This document shows, piece by piece, positions 23,831-32,123 of a DNA stretch of 64,000 nt. Each line of letters begins with the position of its first letter. The stretch's first letter is position 1. A program made the position numbers and the translations under genes. The notes beneath the pieces are model-generated. The model did no database searches, was not told the origin of the DNA, and worked only from the letters and a program-made list of their open reading frames with translations. The stretch is from Tamlana sp038148895 (GTDB taxonomy: Bacteria; Bacteroidota; Bacteroidia; Flavobacteriales; Flavobacteriaceae). The stretch lies in the NCBI GenBank assembly GCA_038148895.1, contig JBBVGQ010000005.1. One strand, 5' to 3'.

Positions 23831-26800
23831 TTACATGTTTCTGCGATATTGTCCTCCTACTTCAAAAAGCGCCTGGGATATCTGCCCCAAAGAACACACT
23901 TTACAAACTTCCATTAAAGCCTCAAATATATTTTCATTTTTAATGGCTGTTTCCTGTAGGTCTTTTAGCGCTGAATCTGTATCGTTATTTTCGTGAAAAT
24001 TTTGCAGCGTTTTTATTTGAAATTGTTTTTCTTCCTCAGTAGCCCTGATAACTTCAGCTGGCAAAATGGTTGGTGAGCCTTTACTGCTTAAAAATGTGTT
24101 GACACCAATAATCGGGAATTTTCCACTGTGTTTCAATGTTTCATAATACAAGCTTTCTTCTTGTATTTTACTGCGTTGGTACATGGTTTCCATGGCGCCC
24201 AAAACACCTCCGCGCTCGGTAATTCTATCAAACTCCAAAAGCACGGCTTCCTCAACCAAATCGGTCAATTCTTCAATAATGAAAGACCCTTGAATGGGGT
24301 TTTCATTTTTTGCAAGACCCAATTCCTTGTTTATAATCAGCTGAATAGCCATGGCTCTTCGCACAGATTCCTCGGTTGGCGTAGTTATGGCCTCATCATA
24401 AGCATTAGTGTGTAGTGAATTGCAATTATCATAAATGGCATACAAGGCTTGAAGCGTTGTACGGATATCATTAAAATCGATTTCTTGAGCATGTAAACTT
24501 CTTCCAGAAGTTTGAATATGATATTTAAGCATTTGTGCCCTTGGGTTTGCACCATACTTATGTTTCATGGCTTTCGCCCAAATCTTTCGCGCCACGCGGC
24601 CTATAACAGCATATTCAGGATCAATGCCATTGGAGAAAAAGAACGAAAGGTTTGGCCCAAATTTGTTGATGTCCATTCCTCGACTCAAATAATACTCCAC
24701 ATAGGTGAATCCATTGGAAAGGGTCAATGCCAATTGCGTGATTGGGTTTGCCCCAGCTTCGGCAATATGGTAACCAGAAATGGAAACTGAATAGAAGTTC
24801 CTTACATTATTTTCAATAAAATACTCTTGGATATCGCCCATCAACCTCAGTGCAAATTCCGTTGAAAAAATACAGGTATTTTGCGCTTGGTCTTCCTTTA
24901 AAATATCGGCCTGAACCGTACCCCGCACTTGGGCAATGGTTTTTTTCTTTAATTCCTCGTAAACTAACTTTGGTAAAACTTGGTCTCCGGTTACCCCTAA
25001 AAGCATTAGTCCTAAACCATTGTTTCCTTCAGGCAATTGTCCATTATACTCGGGACGCTCCTTACCTTTATAAAGTTTGGCTATTTTTAATTCAACCTCT
25101 TTTTCCAGTCCATGTTCCTTGATGTAAATTTCACATTGCTGGTCTATAGCTGCATTCATAAAAAAGCCTAAAAGCATAGGTGCAGGTCCGTTAATAGTCA
25201 TGCTTACCGAAGTCAATTCATCAGCCAAATTAAATCCTGAATATAATTTTTTGGCATCGTCCAAACAACATATTGAAACGCCAGCATTACCAATTTTTCC
25301 GTAAATATCAGGGCGATAATCTGGGTCATTTCCATACAGGGTAACGCTATCAAAAGCTGTAGACAAGCGTTTGGCCGGTAAACCTGCACTCACATAATGA
25401 AACCGTTTGTTAGTACGCTCGGGGCCGCCCTCTCCAGCAAACATCCTAGCGGGGTCTTCGCCCATTCTTTTGAACGGGTACAACCCGGAAGTATATGGAA
25501 ATTCTCCGGGCACATTTTCTTGAAGACACCATCTTAATATATCACCCCAGGCTGTATATTTTGGCAACGCCACTTTAGGGATTTTGAGGTGTGAAAGTGA
25601 CTCGGTATGCGTTTCAACTTTTATTTCTTTACCGCGAACCTTAAATGCATAAATTGGTTCTTTATACATATTCACTTGTTCATTCCAACCCAAAATTAGT
25701 TCCCAATTACGGGAATCAAGGTTTAATTTAATACGATCAAACTCTTTAAAAAGGAACCCTAAAAACTCTTTGGAACTGTCATTCTGAACTTGATTCAGAA
25801 TTTCATTCTGCTCTAATCCTGACTTACTCAAATATGATTTTTCACTTTCTTTTAAAATAACAGCAACAGAGCAAATGGTTTTGAAAATACCATAAAGCTT
25901 TTGGGCAATTTCAACTTTTTCTGAAACCTTATTATCATAATTGCGATTGTTCTCAGCTATTTCAGATAAATAGCGGGTTCTTGATGGCGGAATGATGTAA
26001 ATCTTCTCACTCATTTCATTTGTAATGGTGAACGTTGATTTTAAATTGACATTTGTTTTTTCATTTAATTTTGAAATAACGGCTTGATAGAGTGCATTCA
26101 TTCCTGGGTCGTTAAACTGGGAAGCAATGGTTCCGAAAACAGGCAAATCGTCTTGTGAAACATCCCAAAGATTATGGTTGCGCATGTACTGTTTTTTAAC
26201 GTCACGCAACGCATCCTGCGCACCACGTTTATCAAATTTGTTGATGGCTACCAAATCAGCAAAATCAAGCATATCAATCTTTTCCAATTGGGTTGCGGCA
26301 CCGAACTCGGGCGTCATAACATAAAGCGAAACATTTGAATGCTCAATAATTTCGGTATCAGATTGACCAATACCAGAAGTTTCCAAAATAATCAGATCAA
26401 ATTCGGCAGCCTTTAAAACCTTAATGGCCTCGCCAACATATTTAGACAATGCCAAATTAGACTGGCGCGTAGCCAAACTACGCATATAAACCCGTGGATT
26501 GTTTATGGCGTTCATTCTGATTCTGTCCCCTAAAAGAGCGCCCCCAGTCTTACGTTTTGAAGGATCCACGGAAACAATTCCTACTGTTTTTTCTGGGAAA
26601 TCTTTTAAGAATCGTCTAACCAATTCATCAACCAAACTCGACTTACCAGCACCGCCTGTTCCTGTTATGCCCAAAACAGAAGCCTGCCTTAACCCCTCTA
26701 AAGAAGGGGAACACTCACTCAAACCTGAAAATGAGGCCTCAAAATCTTTACGATTGTTTTCCGCTAAAGTTATTAATCTGGCTATAGTAATTACATCTTT

Positions 26801-27292
26801 ATCTTTTAAAGATGCTTTAATTCCCTTCCCTTTGGGAAGGGTTAAGGGTGGGCTTTGGTTATCCGATTGCTCAACCAAATCATTAATCATGCCCTGCAAA
26901 CCCATTTCCCGACCATCGTCTGGAGAATAAATACGGGAGATGCCATAATCCATCAACCCCTTAATTTCTGACGGCAAAATAACACCGCCACCACCACCAA
27001 AAATTTTAATGTGCCCTGCCCCCTTTTCCTGCAAAAGATCGAACATATACTTAAAATATTCGTTATGCCCACCTTGATAGCTAGTCAAACAAATGGCATT
27101 AACATCTTCTTGTATCGCGGTATTTACAACTTCCTCCACACTTCTGTCATGCCCCAAATGGATTACCTCAACGCCCGTAGCCTGAATAATGCGCCGCATG
27201 ATATTAATGGAGGCATCATGCCCATCAAAGAGCGAAGCTGCGGTAACTATCCTGATATGGTTTTTTGGTTTGTAGGGAGATTGTTGGTTCAT
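23831..27292 (-). CDS. icmF: Fused adenosylcobalamin-dependent acyl-CoA mutase with G-protein chaperone (IcmF)
   Basis: This 1153-aa protein has three parts. First is a B12-binding domain (about 12-140; the DGHDASINI segment holds the cobalt-ligating His). Second is a MeaB-like GTPase (about 205-430; P-loop GTGGAGKSS, NKFDKRG base motif). Third is a methylmalonyl-CoA-mutase-type TIM barrel (about 555-1140; TSGLYPFKRMGEDPARMFAGEG, QTSGRSLHAQ). IcmF proteins isomerise isobutyryl-/butyryl-CoA or related acyl-CoAs, and the GTPase protects or reloads the cofactor. It is longer than the ~1090 residues I recall for IcmF. Part of the excess is encoded by three dispersed-repeat insertions, at about residues 145-158, 190-202 and 494-505. 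It is monocistronic. Confidence 0.93.
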   Translation of the reverse strand: MNQQSPYKPKNHIRIVTAASLFDGHDASINIMRRIIQATGVEVIHLGHDRSVEEVVNTAIQEDVNAICLTSYQGGHNEYFKYMFDLLQEKGAGHIKIFGGGGGVILPSEIKGLMDYGISRIYSPDDGREMGLQGMINDLVEQSDNQSPPLTLPKGKGIKASLKDKDVITIARLITLAENNRKDFEASFSGLSECSPSLEGLRQASVLGITGTGGAGKSSLVDELVRRFLKDFPEKTVGIVSVDPSKRKTGGALLGDRIRMNAINNPRVYMRSLATRQSNLALSKYVGEAIKVLKAAEFDLIILETSGIGQSDTEIIEHSNVSLYVMTPEFGAATQLEKIDMLDFADLVAINKFDKRGAQDALRDVKKQYMRNHNLWDVSQDDLPVFGTIASQFNDPGMNALYQAVISKLNEKTNVNLKSTFTITNEMSEKIYIIPPSRTRYLSEIAENNRNYDNKVSEKVEIAQKLYGIFKTICSVAVILKESEKSYLSKSGLEQNEILNQVQNDSSKEFLGFLFKEFDRIKLNLDSRNWELILGWNEQVNMYKEPIYAFKVRGKEIKVETHTESLSHLKIPKVALPKYTAWGDILRWCLQENVPGEFPYTSGLYPFKRMGEDPARMFAGEGGPERTNKRFHYVSAGLPAKRLSTAFDSVTLYGNDPDYRPDIYGKIGNAGVSICCLDDAKKLYSGFNLADELTSVSMTINGPAPMLLGFFMNAAIDQQCEIYIKEHGLEKEVELKIAKLYKGKERPEYNGQLPEGNNGLGLMLLGVTGDQVLPKLVYEELKKKTIAQVRGTVQADILKEDQAQNTCIFSTEFALRLMGDIQEYFIENNVRNFYSVSISGYHIAEAGANPITQLALTLSNGFTYVEYYLSRGMDINKFGPNLSFFFSNGIDPEYAVIGRVARKIWAKAMKHKYGANPRAQMLKYHIQTSGRSLHAQEIDFNDIRTTLQALYAIYDNCNSLHTNAYDEAITTPTEESVRRAMAIQLIINKELGLAKNENPIQGSFIIEELTDLVEEAVLLEFDRITERGGVLGAMETMYQRSKIQEESLYYETLKHSGKFPIIGVNTFLSSKGSPTILPAEVIRATEEEKQFQIKTLQNFHENNDTDSALKDLQETAIKNENIFEALMEVCKVCSLGQISQALFEVGGQYRRNM
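25778..25810. repeat. Dispersed palindromic repeat inside icmF (ATTCTGAA-CTTGA-TTCAGAAT)
   Basis: An 8-bp perfect inverted repeat (25781-25788 / 25794-25801) within the common GTCATTCTGAACTTGATTCAG type of intergenic repeat. Here it is read in frame as NEILNQVQND in the linker before the mutase domain. Confidence 0.65.
26688..26712. repeat. Dispersed hairpin repeat inside icmF (CCCCT-ctaaaga-AGGGG)
   Basis: Arms CCCCT (26693-26697) and AGGGG (26705-26709). Read in frame on the minus strand it encodes ECSPSLEGLRQAS, immediately before the beta strand and P-loop of the GTPase domain. Confidence 0.55.
26819..26858. repeat. Dispersed palindromic repeat inside icmF (CCCTTCCC-TTT-GGGAAGGG)
   Basis: Perfect 8-bp arms at 26823-26830 and 26834-26841. 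It is the same family as the intergenic copy at 10664-10696. It encodes SPPLTLPKGKGIK between the B12 and GTPase domains. Confidence 0.65.
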
Positions 27293-27438
27293 TCGTAAAA
27301 AAAATTGATTTTCTTTAATGCAATTTAATAAATATTCAAAAAAATAAGGCGTTAACGTAAAATTATCTAAAATCTTTATGCCAATTCTATGGTAAATTAT
27401 TTTTATGCTATTTTTAGCCTCTAAATACCAGGAGTTTC

Positions 27439-28293
27439 ATGAATAAAATCACCATTTTAATACATTGTAAAGACCGACCAAACATCATTGCTTCCGTCAC
27501 TAATTTTATTGCCCATAATGGTGGAAATATTGTTTACATTGACCAACATGTGGACCGCGAGCAAAACATTTTCTTTATGAGGCTAGAAAGCGAATTTGGT
27601 TCTGACTCTTTTGATACGGTTGAATTTAAATCTGCTTTCAAAAATGATATAGCAGAAAAATTTAAAATGAAATGGCGAATTTATTCATCTGAAAAAAAGC
27701 CAAAAATGGCTCTATTCATATCAAAATACGACCATTGCCTATATGATTTATTGGGTCGATATAATTCGGGCGAACTTAATTTAGAAATCCCTTTTATAAT
27801 CAGTAACCATATGGACTTGAAGCCAATTGCCGATAGCTTCAAAATTCCTTTTTACCATATCCCAGTAACCAAGGATACCAAGGAAAAAGCTGAAAACGCC
27901 CAGCTAGAACTTCTGGAAAAATACAATATCGATTTTATTGTGCTTGCAAGATATATGCAGATTGTTTCTGAAAAGTTAATCAGTAGATATCCCAACAAAA
28001 TCATTAACATCCATCATTCATTTTTACCTGCCTTTGTTGGTGCCAAGCCTTACCACTCTGCCTATAAACGTGGTGTTAAAATCATTGGCGCAACAAGCCA
28101 TTACGTAACCGAAGAATTGGATGCAGGTCCCATTATTGAGCAAGATGTTACCCGTGTAACGCACGCACATTCTATTTCAGATTTAATTACCAAGGGTCGC
28201 GATTTAGAGAAAATAGTGCTTGCAAATGCCGTTAAACTGCATGCCAACCGGAAAGTTATGGTTTATAACAACAAGACGGTTATTTTTTCATAA
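27439..28293 (+). CDS. purU: Formyltetrahydrofolate deformylase
   Basis: This 284-aa cytosolic enzyme hydrolyses 10-formyl-THF to formate and THF, balancing the one-carbon pool and giving formate for purine synthesis. It has an N-terminal ACT domain (about residues 3-80; ILIHCKDRPNIIASVTNFI) and a formyltransferase-fold catalytic domain (about 88-280). Catalytic Asn-His-Asp are visible as NIHHSFLPAF (about residue 194) and LDAGPIIEQD. It is transcribed with, or just ahead of, the DUF4197 gene (37 bp). Confidence 0.95.
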   Translation: MNKITILIHCKDRPNIIASVTNFIAHNGGNIVYIDQHVDREQNIFFMRLESEFGSDSFDTVEFKSAFKNDIAEKFKMKWRIYSSEKKPKMALFISKYDHCLYDLLGRYNSGELNLEIPFIISNHMDLKPIADSFKIPFYHIPVTKDTKEKAENAQLELLEKYNIDFIVLARYMQIVSEKLISRYPNKIINIHHSFLPAFVGAKPYHSAYKRGVKIIGATSHYVTEELDAGPIIEQDVTRVTHAHSISDLITKGRDLEKIVLANAVKLHANRKVMVYNNKTVIFS

Positions 28294-28330
28294 AATATTA
28301 CCTATTTTACATCCATAAAAACCCAAAATC

Positions 28331-29035
28331 ATGAACCGTAAATTATTAGCTGTATTTTTCATTCTTAGCCTAACCGCCTGTGTAGAACTACAACAAGTTG
28401 TTAATCAGTTGCCCCAGGGCGAAACTATTGGAAACGACCAAATAGCATCTGGTTTACGCCAAGCTTTAGATTTTGGCATTGACAAACAGGTGACCAAACT
28501 TACTCAAACCGATGGATTTTACAAAAATGAATTGGTTAAAATCCTACTTCCCGAGGAACTTCAAAAAGTTGACAAAGGCTTAAGAGACATTGGTTTGAGC
28601 AATTTGGCAGACGAAGGACTAAAATTACTGAACAGAGCAGCAGAGGATGCCGTTAAGGAAGCTACGCCTATTTTTGTTGATGCCGTAAATGGCATAACCT
28701 TTGCAGATGCGAAAAACATTCTTTTAGGAAACGATGATGCAGCAACACAATATTTAACATCCAAAACCGAAGCGGCATTGTACGCCAAGTTTAATCCGGT
28801 GATTAAAAACTCGTTTAGCAAAGTTGGTGCGGATGAAATTTGGAACAACTTAATCAATAAATACAACAGCATTCCATTTACAAATGATGTAAATCCAGAC
28901 CTGACAGACTATGTTACGGGTGAAGCATTAAAAGGTGTTTACACCATGATAGCGGTTGAGGAAAAGGAAATAAGGACAAAACTATCTTCAAGAACCACAG
29001 ATTTGCTAAGGAAGGTTTTTGCTCTTCAAGATTAA
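28331..29035 (+). CDS. DUF4197 exported protein
   Basis: This 234-aa protein starts with a probable lipoprotein signal (FILSLTAC, Cys17). The mature part matches DUF4197: a helical repeat protein with IASGLRQALDFGIDKQV, ILLPEELQKVDKGLRDIGL and AAEDAVKEATPIFVDAV. No function is known for the family. It ends with a strong terminator (29059-29087). Confidence 0.88.
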   Translation: MNRKLLAVFFILSLTACVELQQVVNQLPQGETIGNDQIASGLRQALDFGIDKQVTKLTQTDGFYKNELVKILLPEELQKVDKGLRDIGLSNLADEGLKLLNRAAEDAVKEATPIFVDAVNGITFADAKNILLGNDDAATQYLTSKTEAALYAKFNPVIKNSFSKVGADEIWNNLINKYNSIPFTNDVNPDLTDYVTGEALKGVYTMIAVEEKEIRTKLSSRTTDLLRKVFALQD

Positions 29036-29058
29036 ACTTTCAGGCACAATCAATATGA

Positions 29059-29087
29059 AAAAACCGAATAGTTTCTATTCGGTTTTT
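29059..29087 (+). terminator. Terminator of the purU/DUF4197 unit
   Basis: Perfect 12-bp inverted repeat AAAAACCGAATA / TATTCGGTTTTT with a 5-base loop and a long T-run. Confidence 0.85.
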
Positions 29088-29248
29088 TTTTCAGCCTTTC
29101 AAAAGCTACAACAATGTCATTTTCATTTGCGATGGTTTCCCTATAACAGCAACCACATCCTTGGTTTTTGTTGAAGAAAAATAAGCCATCAACCATTTTG
29201 TTTTTAAGAAAAAAAATGTATCTTTAAATACTTGCTATTCAACCACTA

Positions 29249-29446
29249 ATGAAAAGATTGGACCAAATAAAATCTCATCAGGCCAAATTGTACGCGCAGT
29301 ACAGATCATTGGTTGAACAGGCTTATAACTTTAGGCAAACAGATTCGGCCTTAAGTGACATTTCCGAATATAAGGCCATAAAGTTACTCAACAAGATTAA
29401 CAGGTTAAAATATCTGTACAGAGACCAGCAGGAGCCTGTTATTTAA
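29249..29446 (+). CDS. Small helical protein, unknown
   Basis: This 65-aa charged protein (MKRLDQIKSHQAKLYAQYRS, continuing to LLNKINRLKYLYRDQQEPVI) has two probable amphipathic helices and no signal. Function is not recognised. It may be transcribed together with the 51-aa ORF 79 bp downstream. Confidence 0.6.
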   Translation: MKRLDQIKSHQAKLYAQYRSLVEQAYNFRQTDSALSDISEYKAIKLLNKINRLKYLYRDQQEPVI

Positions 29447-29525
29447 TTTTTCACAATTACTTAACATTGTAATAACGTCTAAACCAAGAGTTTAAACGTA
29501 TTTTATTTATATAAAAAAGAACGTT

Positions 29526-29681
29526 ATGAATACACATTTTTGCAAAGTGGGTAAAATAAAGCCCAACCACAACAAGTTGACTAGTTTAAAAGAATTCGAA
29601 AGAAGAATCGCAAACTTTGTAGATGATACTACAATAGTTGATTATTCAAAAGATTTGCACGGAAGACTTAAAATTGTTTAG
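29526..29681 (+). CDS. 51-aa protein, unknown
   Basis: ATG reading frame MNTHFCKVGKIKPNHNKLTS, continuing through a charged helix LKEFERRIANFV and ending YSKDLHGRLKIV with TAG. Codon use resembles the neighbours. It is not assignable. It fills the gap between the 65-aa gene and the convergent pyrF. Confidence 0.45.
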   Translation: MNTHFCKVGKIKPNHNKLTSLKEFERRIANFVDDTTIVDYSKDLHGRLKIV

Positions 29682-29769
29682 TGCGTGAATCAATCGTTGA
29701 TTGCATCATATTCGAAAAAAACACAAAAAAATCTAAATTTTCTTTTAGAGTGATTGGTTACACCTTATT

Positions 29770-30585
29770 TTAACGCACCAACTCGAAAGCCATTTCTTTT
29801 TGAAGTTCTTCAGCTTTTTTAGCCGCAGCCTTTGCAAAATCCGAATCATCAGATGCGTAAATTATGCCTCTTGATGAGTTTATAAGCAACCCAATATTTT
29901 TACTCATTCCATATTTACAGACATCTTGTAAATTACCCCCTTGGGCACCAACACCCGGAACTAATAAAAAGCTATCTGGTATAATTTTCCGAATTTCAGC
30001 CAGGTATTCTGCTTTTGTTGCTCCCACAACATACATCAAATTTTCAGCATTTTGCCATGTTTTTGAGGTCTCTAAAACGTGCTTGTAAAGTTCTTTCCCC
30101 TCTAATGTTTTGGTCTGAAAATTAAAAGCGCCTTGATTGGATGTCAAGGCCAAAAGAATGGTATGCTTGTTTTTGAAAGCCAAAAATGGTTCCACGGAAT
30201 CCTTGCCCATATAAGGTGCCACTGTAACAGAATCAAACCCCAAATCTTCAAAAAAAGCCTTGGCATACATACTGCTTGTATTACCAATATCACCTCTTTT
30301 AGCATCTGCTATAGTAAATATTTCGGGGTGATTTTCGTTTAAATAATTAATGGTTTTCTCCAGTGACTTCCAGCCTTTTAAACCATAAGCTTCATAAAAT
30401 GCGGTATTGGGTTTATAAGCTACGCACAGATGATGTGTGGCATCAATAATGGCTTTATTGAATGCAAAAATAGGGTCTTCTTCTTTTAGAAGATGTTTTG
30501 GAATTTTGGTCAAATCGACATCCAATCCGATACAAAGAAAAGATTTCTTTTTTTTGATTTGATCTATTAATTGGCTTGTGGTCAT
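29770..30585 (-). CDS. pyrF: Orotidine-5'-phosphate decarboxylase
   Basis: This 271-aa cytosolic enzyme converts OMP to UMP, the last step of de novo pyrimidine synthesis. It belongs to the longer type 2 subfamily. FLCIGLDVDLTKIP (residues 16-29) and IADAKRGDIGNTSSMYA (about 92-108), which holds the catalytic DxKxxD array, are diagnostic. FLLVPGVGAQGG near residue 207 binds the phosphate. It lies 9 bp downstream of prfA. Confidence 0.95.
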   Translation of the reverse strand: MTTSQLIDQIKKKKSFLCIGLDVDLTKIPKHLLKEEDPIFAFNKAIIDATHHLCVAYKPNTAFYEAYGLKGWKSLEKTINYLNENHPEIFTIADAKRGDIGNTSSMYAKAFFEDLGFDSVTVAPYMGKDSVEPFLAFKNKHTILLALTSNQGAFNFQTKTLEGKELYKHVLETSKTWQNAENLMYVVGATKAEYLAEIRKIIPDSFLLVPGVGAQGGNLQDVCKYGMSKNIGLLINSSRGIIYASDDSDFAKAAAKKAEELQKEMAFELVR

Positions 30586-30594
30586 TTATAAAGA

Positions 30595-31671
30595 TTAAAT
30601 CAAATCACCGTCAGCCTTCAACTTCTCGGTATTTTCAGCTAGTTGCAATTCGTCAATTATTTTTTGGATATCACCGTTTACAATGTTTTGTAAATCATAG
30701 AGTGTTAGACCAATTCTATGGTCAGTAACACGTCCTTGCGGATAATTGTAAGTTCTAATTTTTGCACTTCTATCACCGGTAGAAACCATGCTTTTACGCT
30801 TTGCTGAATCTGCTGCTTCCTTTTTAGCCAACTCCATTTCATACAATCTTGATCGCAATACCTTTAGCGCTTTTTCTAGATTTTTGTGCGACGATTTTTG
30901 GTCTTGGCAGCTTACAATCATTCCCGTTGGTTCATGGTGCAGCTTAATGGCCGAATAGGTTGTATTTACCGACTGCCCTCCTGGACCTGTAGAAGTGGTT
31001 CTTTCAATCCTAACTTCACTCATATCCAGTTCCACATCAAATTCTTCGGCTTCTGGAAGCACAATTACCGATGCGGCACTAGTATGCACACGGCCTTGTG
31101 TTTCTGTTTGTGGCACACGTTGTACACGATGCACACCAGCTTCAAATTTCAGGGTTCCGTAAACATCTTCACCGGAAACTTCAAAAATAATTTCTTTAAA
31201 ACCACCCGATGTACCTTCGTTAAAGTCCATAACTTCAACTTTCCAACCTTTGCCTTCACAATATTTGGTGTACATTCTATATAAATCACCCGCAAAAATA
31301 CTAGCCTCATCACCACCTGTTCCGGCTCGTACTTCTACAACCGCATTTTTGGAATCTTCAGGATCTTTGGGAATCAAAAGAAAACGGATTTCATCTTCAA
31401 GCTCAGGAATTTTTTCTTTGGCTTCCTCATACTGCATTTTAGCCATTTCAACCATTTCCGCATCACTTCCTTCATCAATAATTTCCTCCGCCTCAGCCAA
31501 ATTATTGGTAAGCTCAATATATTGCTCACGCTTGTCCATCAACACACGCAAGTCTTTATATTCTTTATTTAGCGCAATATATCGTTGTTGATCTGAAATA
31601 ATAGCAGGCTGAATGATTAAATCGCTAACCTCATCAAAACGCTGTTTTACTATTTGTAATTTCTCTAACAT
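30595..31671 (-). CDS. prfA: Peptide chain release factor 1
   Basis: This 358-aa release factor recognises UAA and UAG stop codons. The GGQ motif is in TSTGPGGQSVNTTYSAIK (about residue 231), and the codon-recognition PxT motif appears as PQT in HRVQRVPQTETQGRVHTS (about residue 187). A long N-terminal coiled region (1-110) precedes them. Co-transcribed with pyrF. A TATTTTTG promoter box is at 31691-31698. Confidence 0.96.
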   Translation of the reverse strand: MLEKLQIVKQRFDEVSDLIIQPAIISDQQRYIALNKEYKDLRVLMDKREQYIELTNNLAEAEEIIDEGSDAEMVEMAKMQYEEAKEKIPELEDEIRFLLIPKDPEDSKNAVVEVRAGTGGDEASIFAGDLYRMYTKYCEGKGWKVEVMDFNEGTSGGFKEIIFEVSGEDVYGTLKFEAGVHRVQRVPQTETQGRVHTSAASVIVLPEAEEFDVELDMSEVRIERTTSTGPGGQSVNTTYSAIKLHHEPTGMIVSCQDQKSSHKNLEKALKVLRSRLYEMELAKKEAADSAKRKSMVSTGDRSAKIRTYNYPQGRVTDHRIGLTLYDLQNIVNGDIQKIIDELQLAENTEKLKADGDLI

Positions 31672-31690
31672 CTGCCTTTTTATTGGGATT

Positions 31691-31698
31691 CAAAAATA
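31691..31698 (-). promoter_or_regulatory. -7 promoter box TATTTTTG of prfA-pyrF
   Basis: TAnnTTTG match on the minus strand about 20 bases before the prfA ATG. Confidence 0.45.
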
Positions 31699-31789
31699 CG
31701 ATAATTTATGAATTTTCAATGCTTGAATAAAGGGTTATGAAGTATTGATTAAAAATATTCTTGATGGCTCATCGTTATTATAATTACCT

Positions 31790-32077
31790 ATGCAGCAACT
31801 GTTTTCCATATTCGGTTTTTACAGGCCGCTTATCATTTGGTCATTTGTAATTAATATGCTCTTATGTTTTTTAAACTTGAATGCCATCACTATTCTATCT
31901 ATAAAATTTCTTTTACTGATTACATTGTGGCACTTATTGGATGAAACACCTGTAAAACAAAAATTTGAATTCCTTGCAAAATCAGAAATCCCATCTTTAA
32001 AACTATTTGGCTTGATGTTTATTATAGATACTTGTTTAAGTATACCTTTTGTTCTATTGCTTTTAGAGTTTGTATAA
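31790..32077 (+). CDS. Small membrane protein, unknown
   Basis: This 95-aa protein has three hydrophobic segments (about residues 12-30, 33-52 and 70-93) with a charged loop between the last two (DETPVKQKFEFLAKSE). No family is recognised. It stands alone between prfA (divergent) and nrdJ (convergent), with a shared terminator at its stop codon. Confidence 0.65.
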   Translation: MQQLFSIFGFYRPLIIWSFVINMLLCFLNLNAITILSIKFLLLITLWHLLDETPVKQKFEFLAKSEIPSLKLFGLMFIIDTCLSIPFVLLLLEFV

Positions 32078-32107
32078 AAAAGGGAAGCATGTAGCTTCCC
32101 TTTTTTA
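32076..32107. terminator. Bidirectional terminator between the 95-aa gene and nrdJ
   Basis: GGGAAGC / GCTTCCC stem flanked by A-runs and T-runs on both sides, so it can serve both convergent genes. Confidence 0.8.
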
Positions 32108-32123
32108 TTTTATGTTAGTATTT

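Noticed and set aside
27293..27438. Cobalamin riboswitch before icmF (or nrdJ at 34680-34867)
   Set aside because: No B12-box-like sequence recognised in either leader; both are short and AT-rich.
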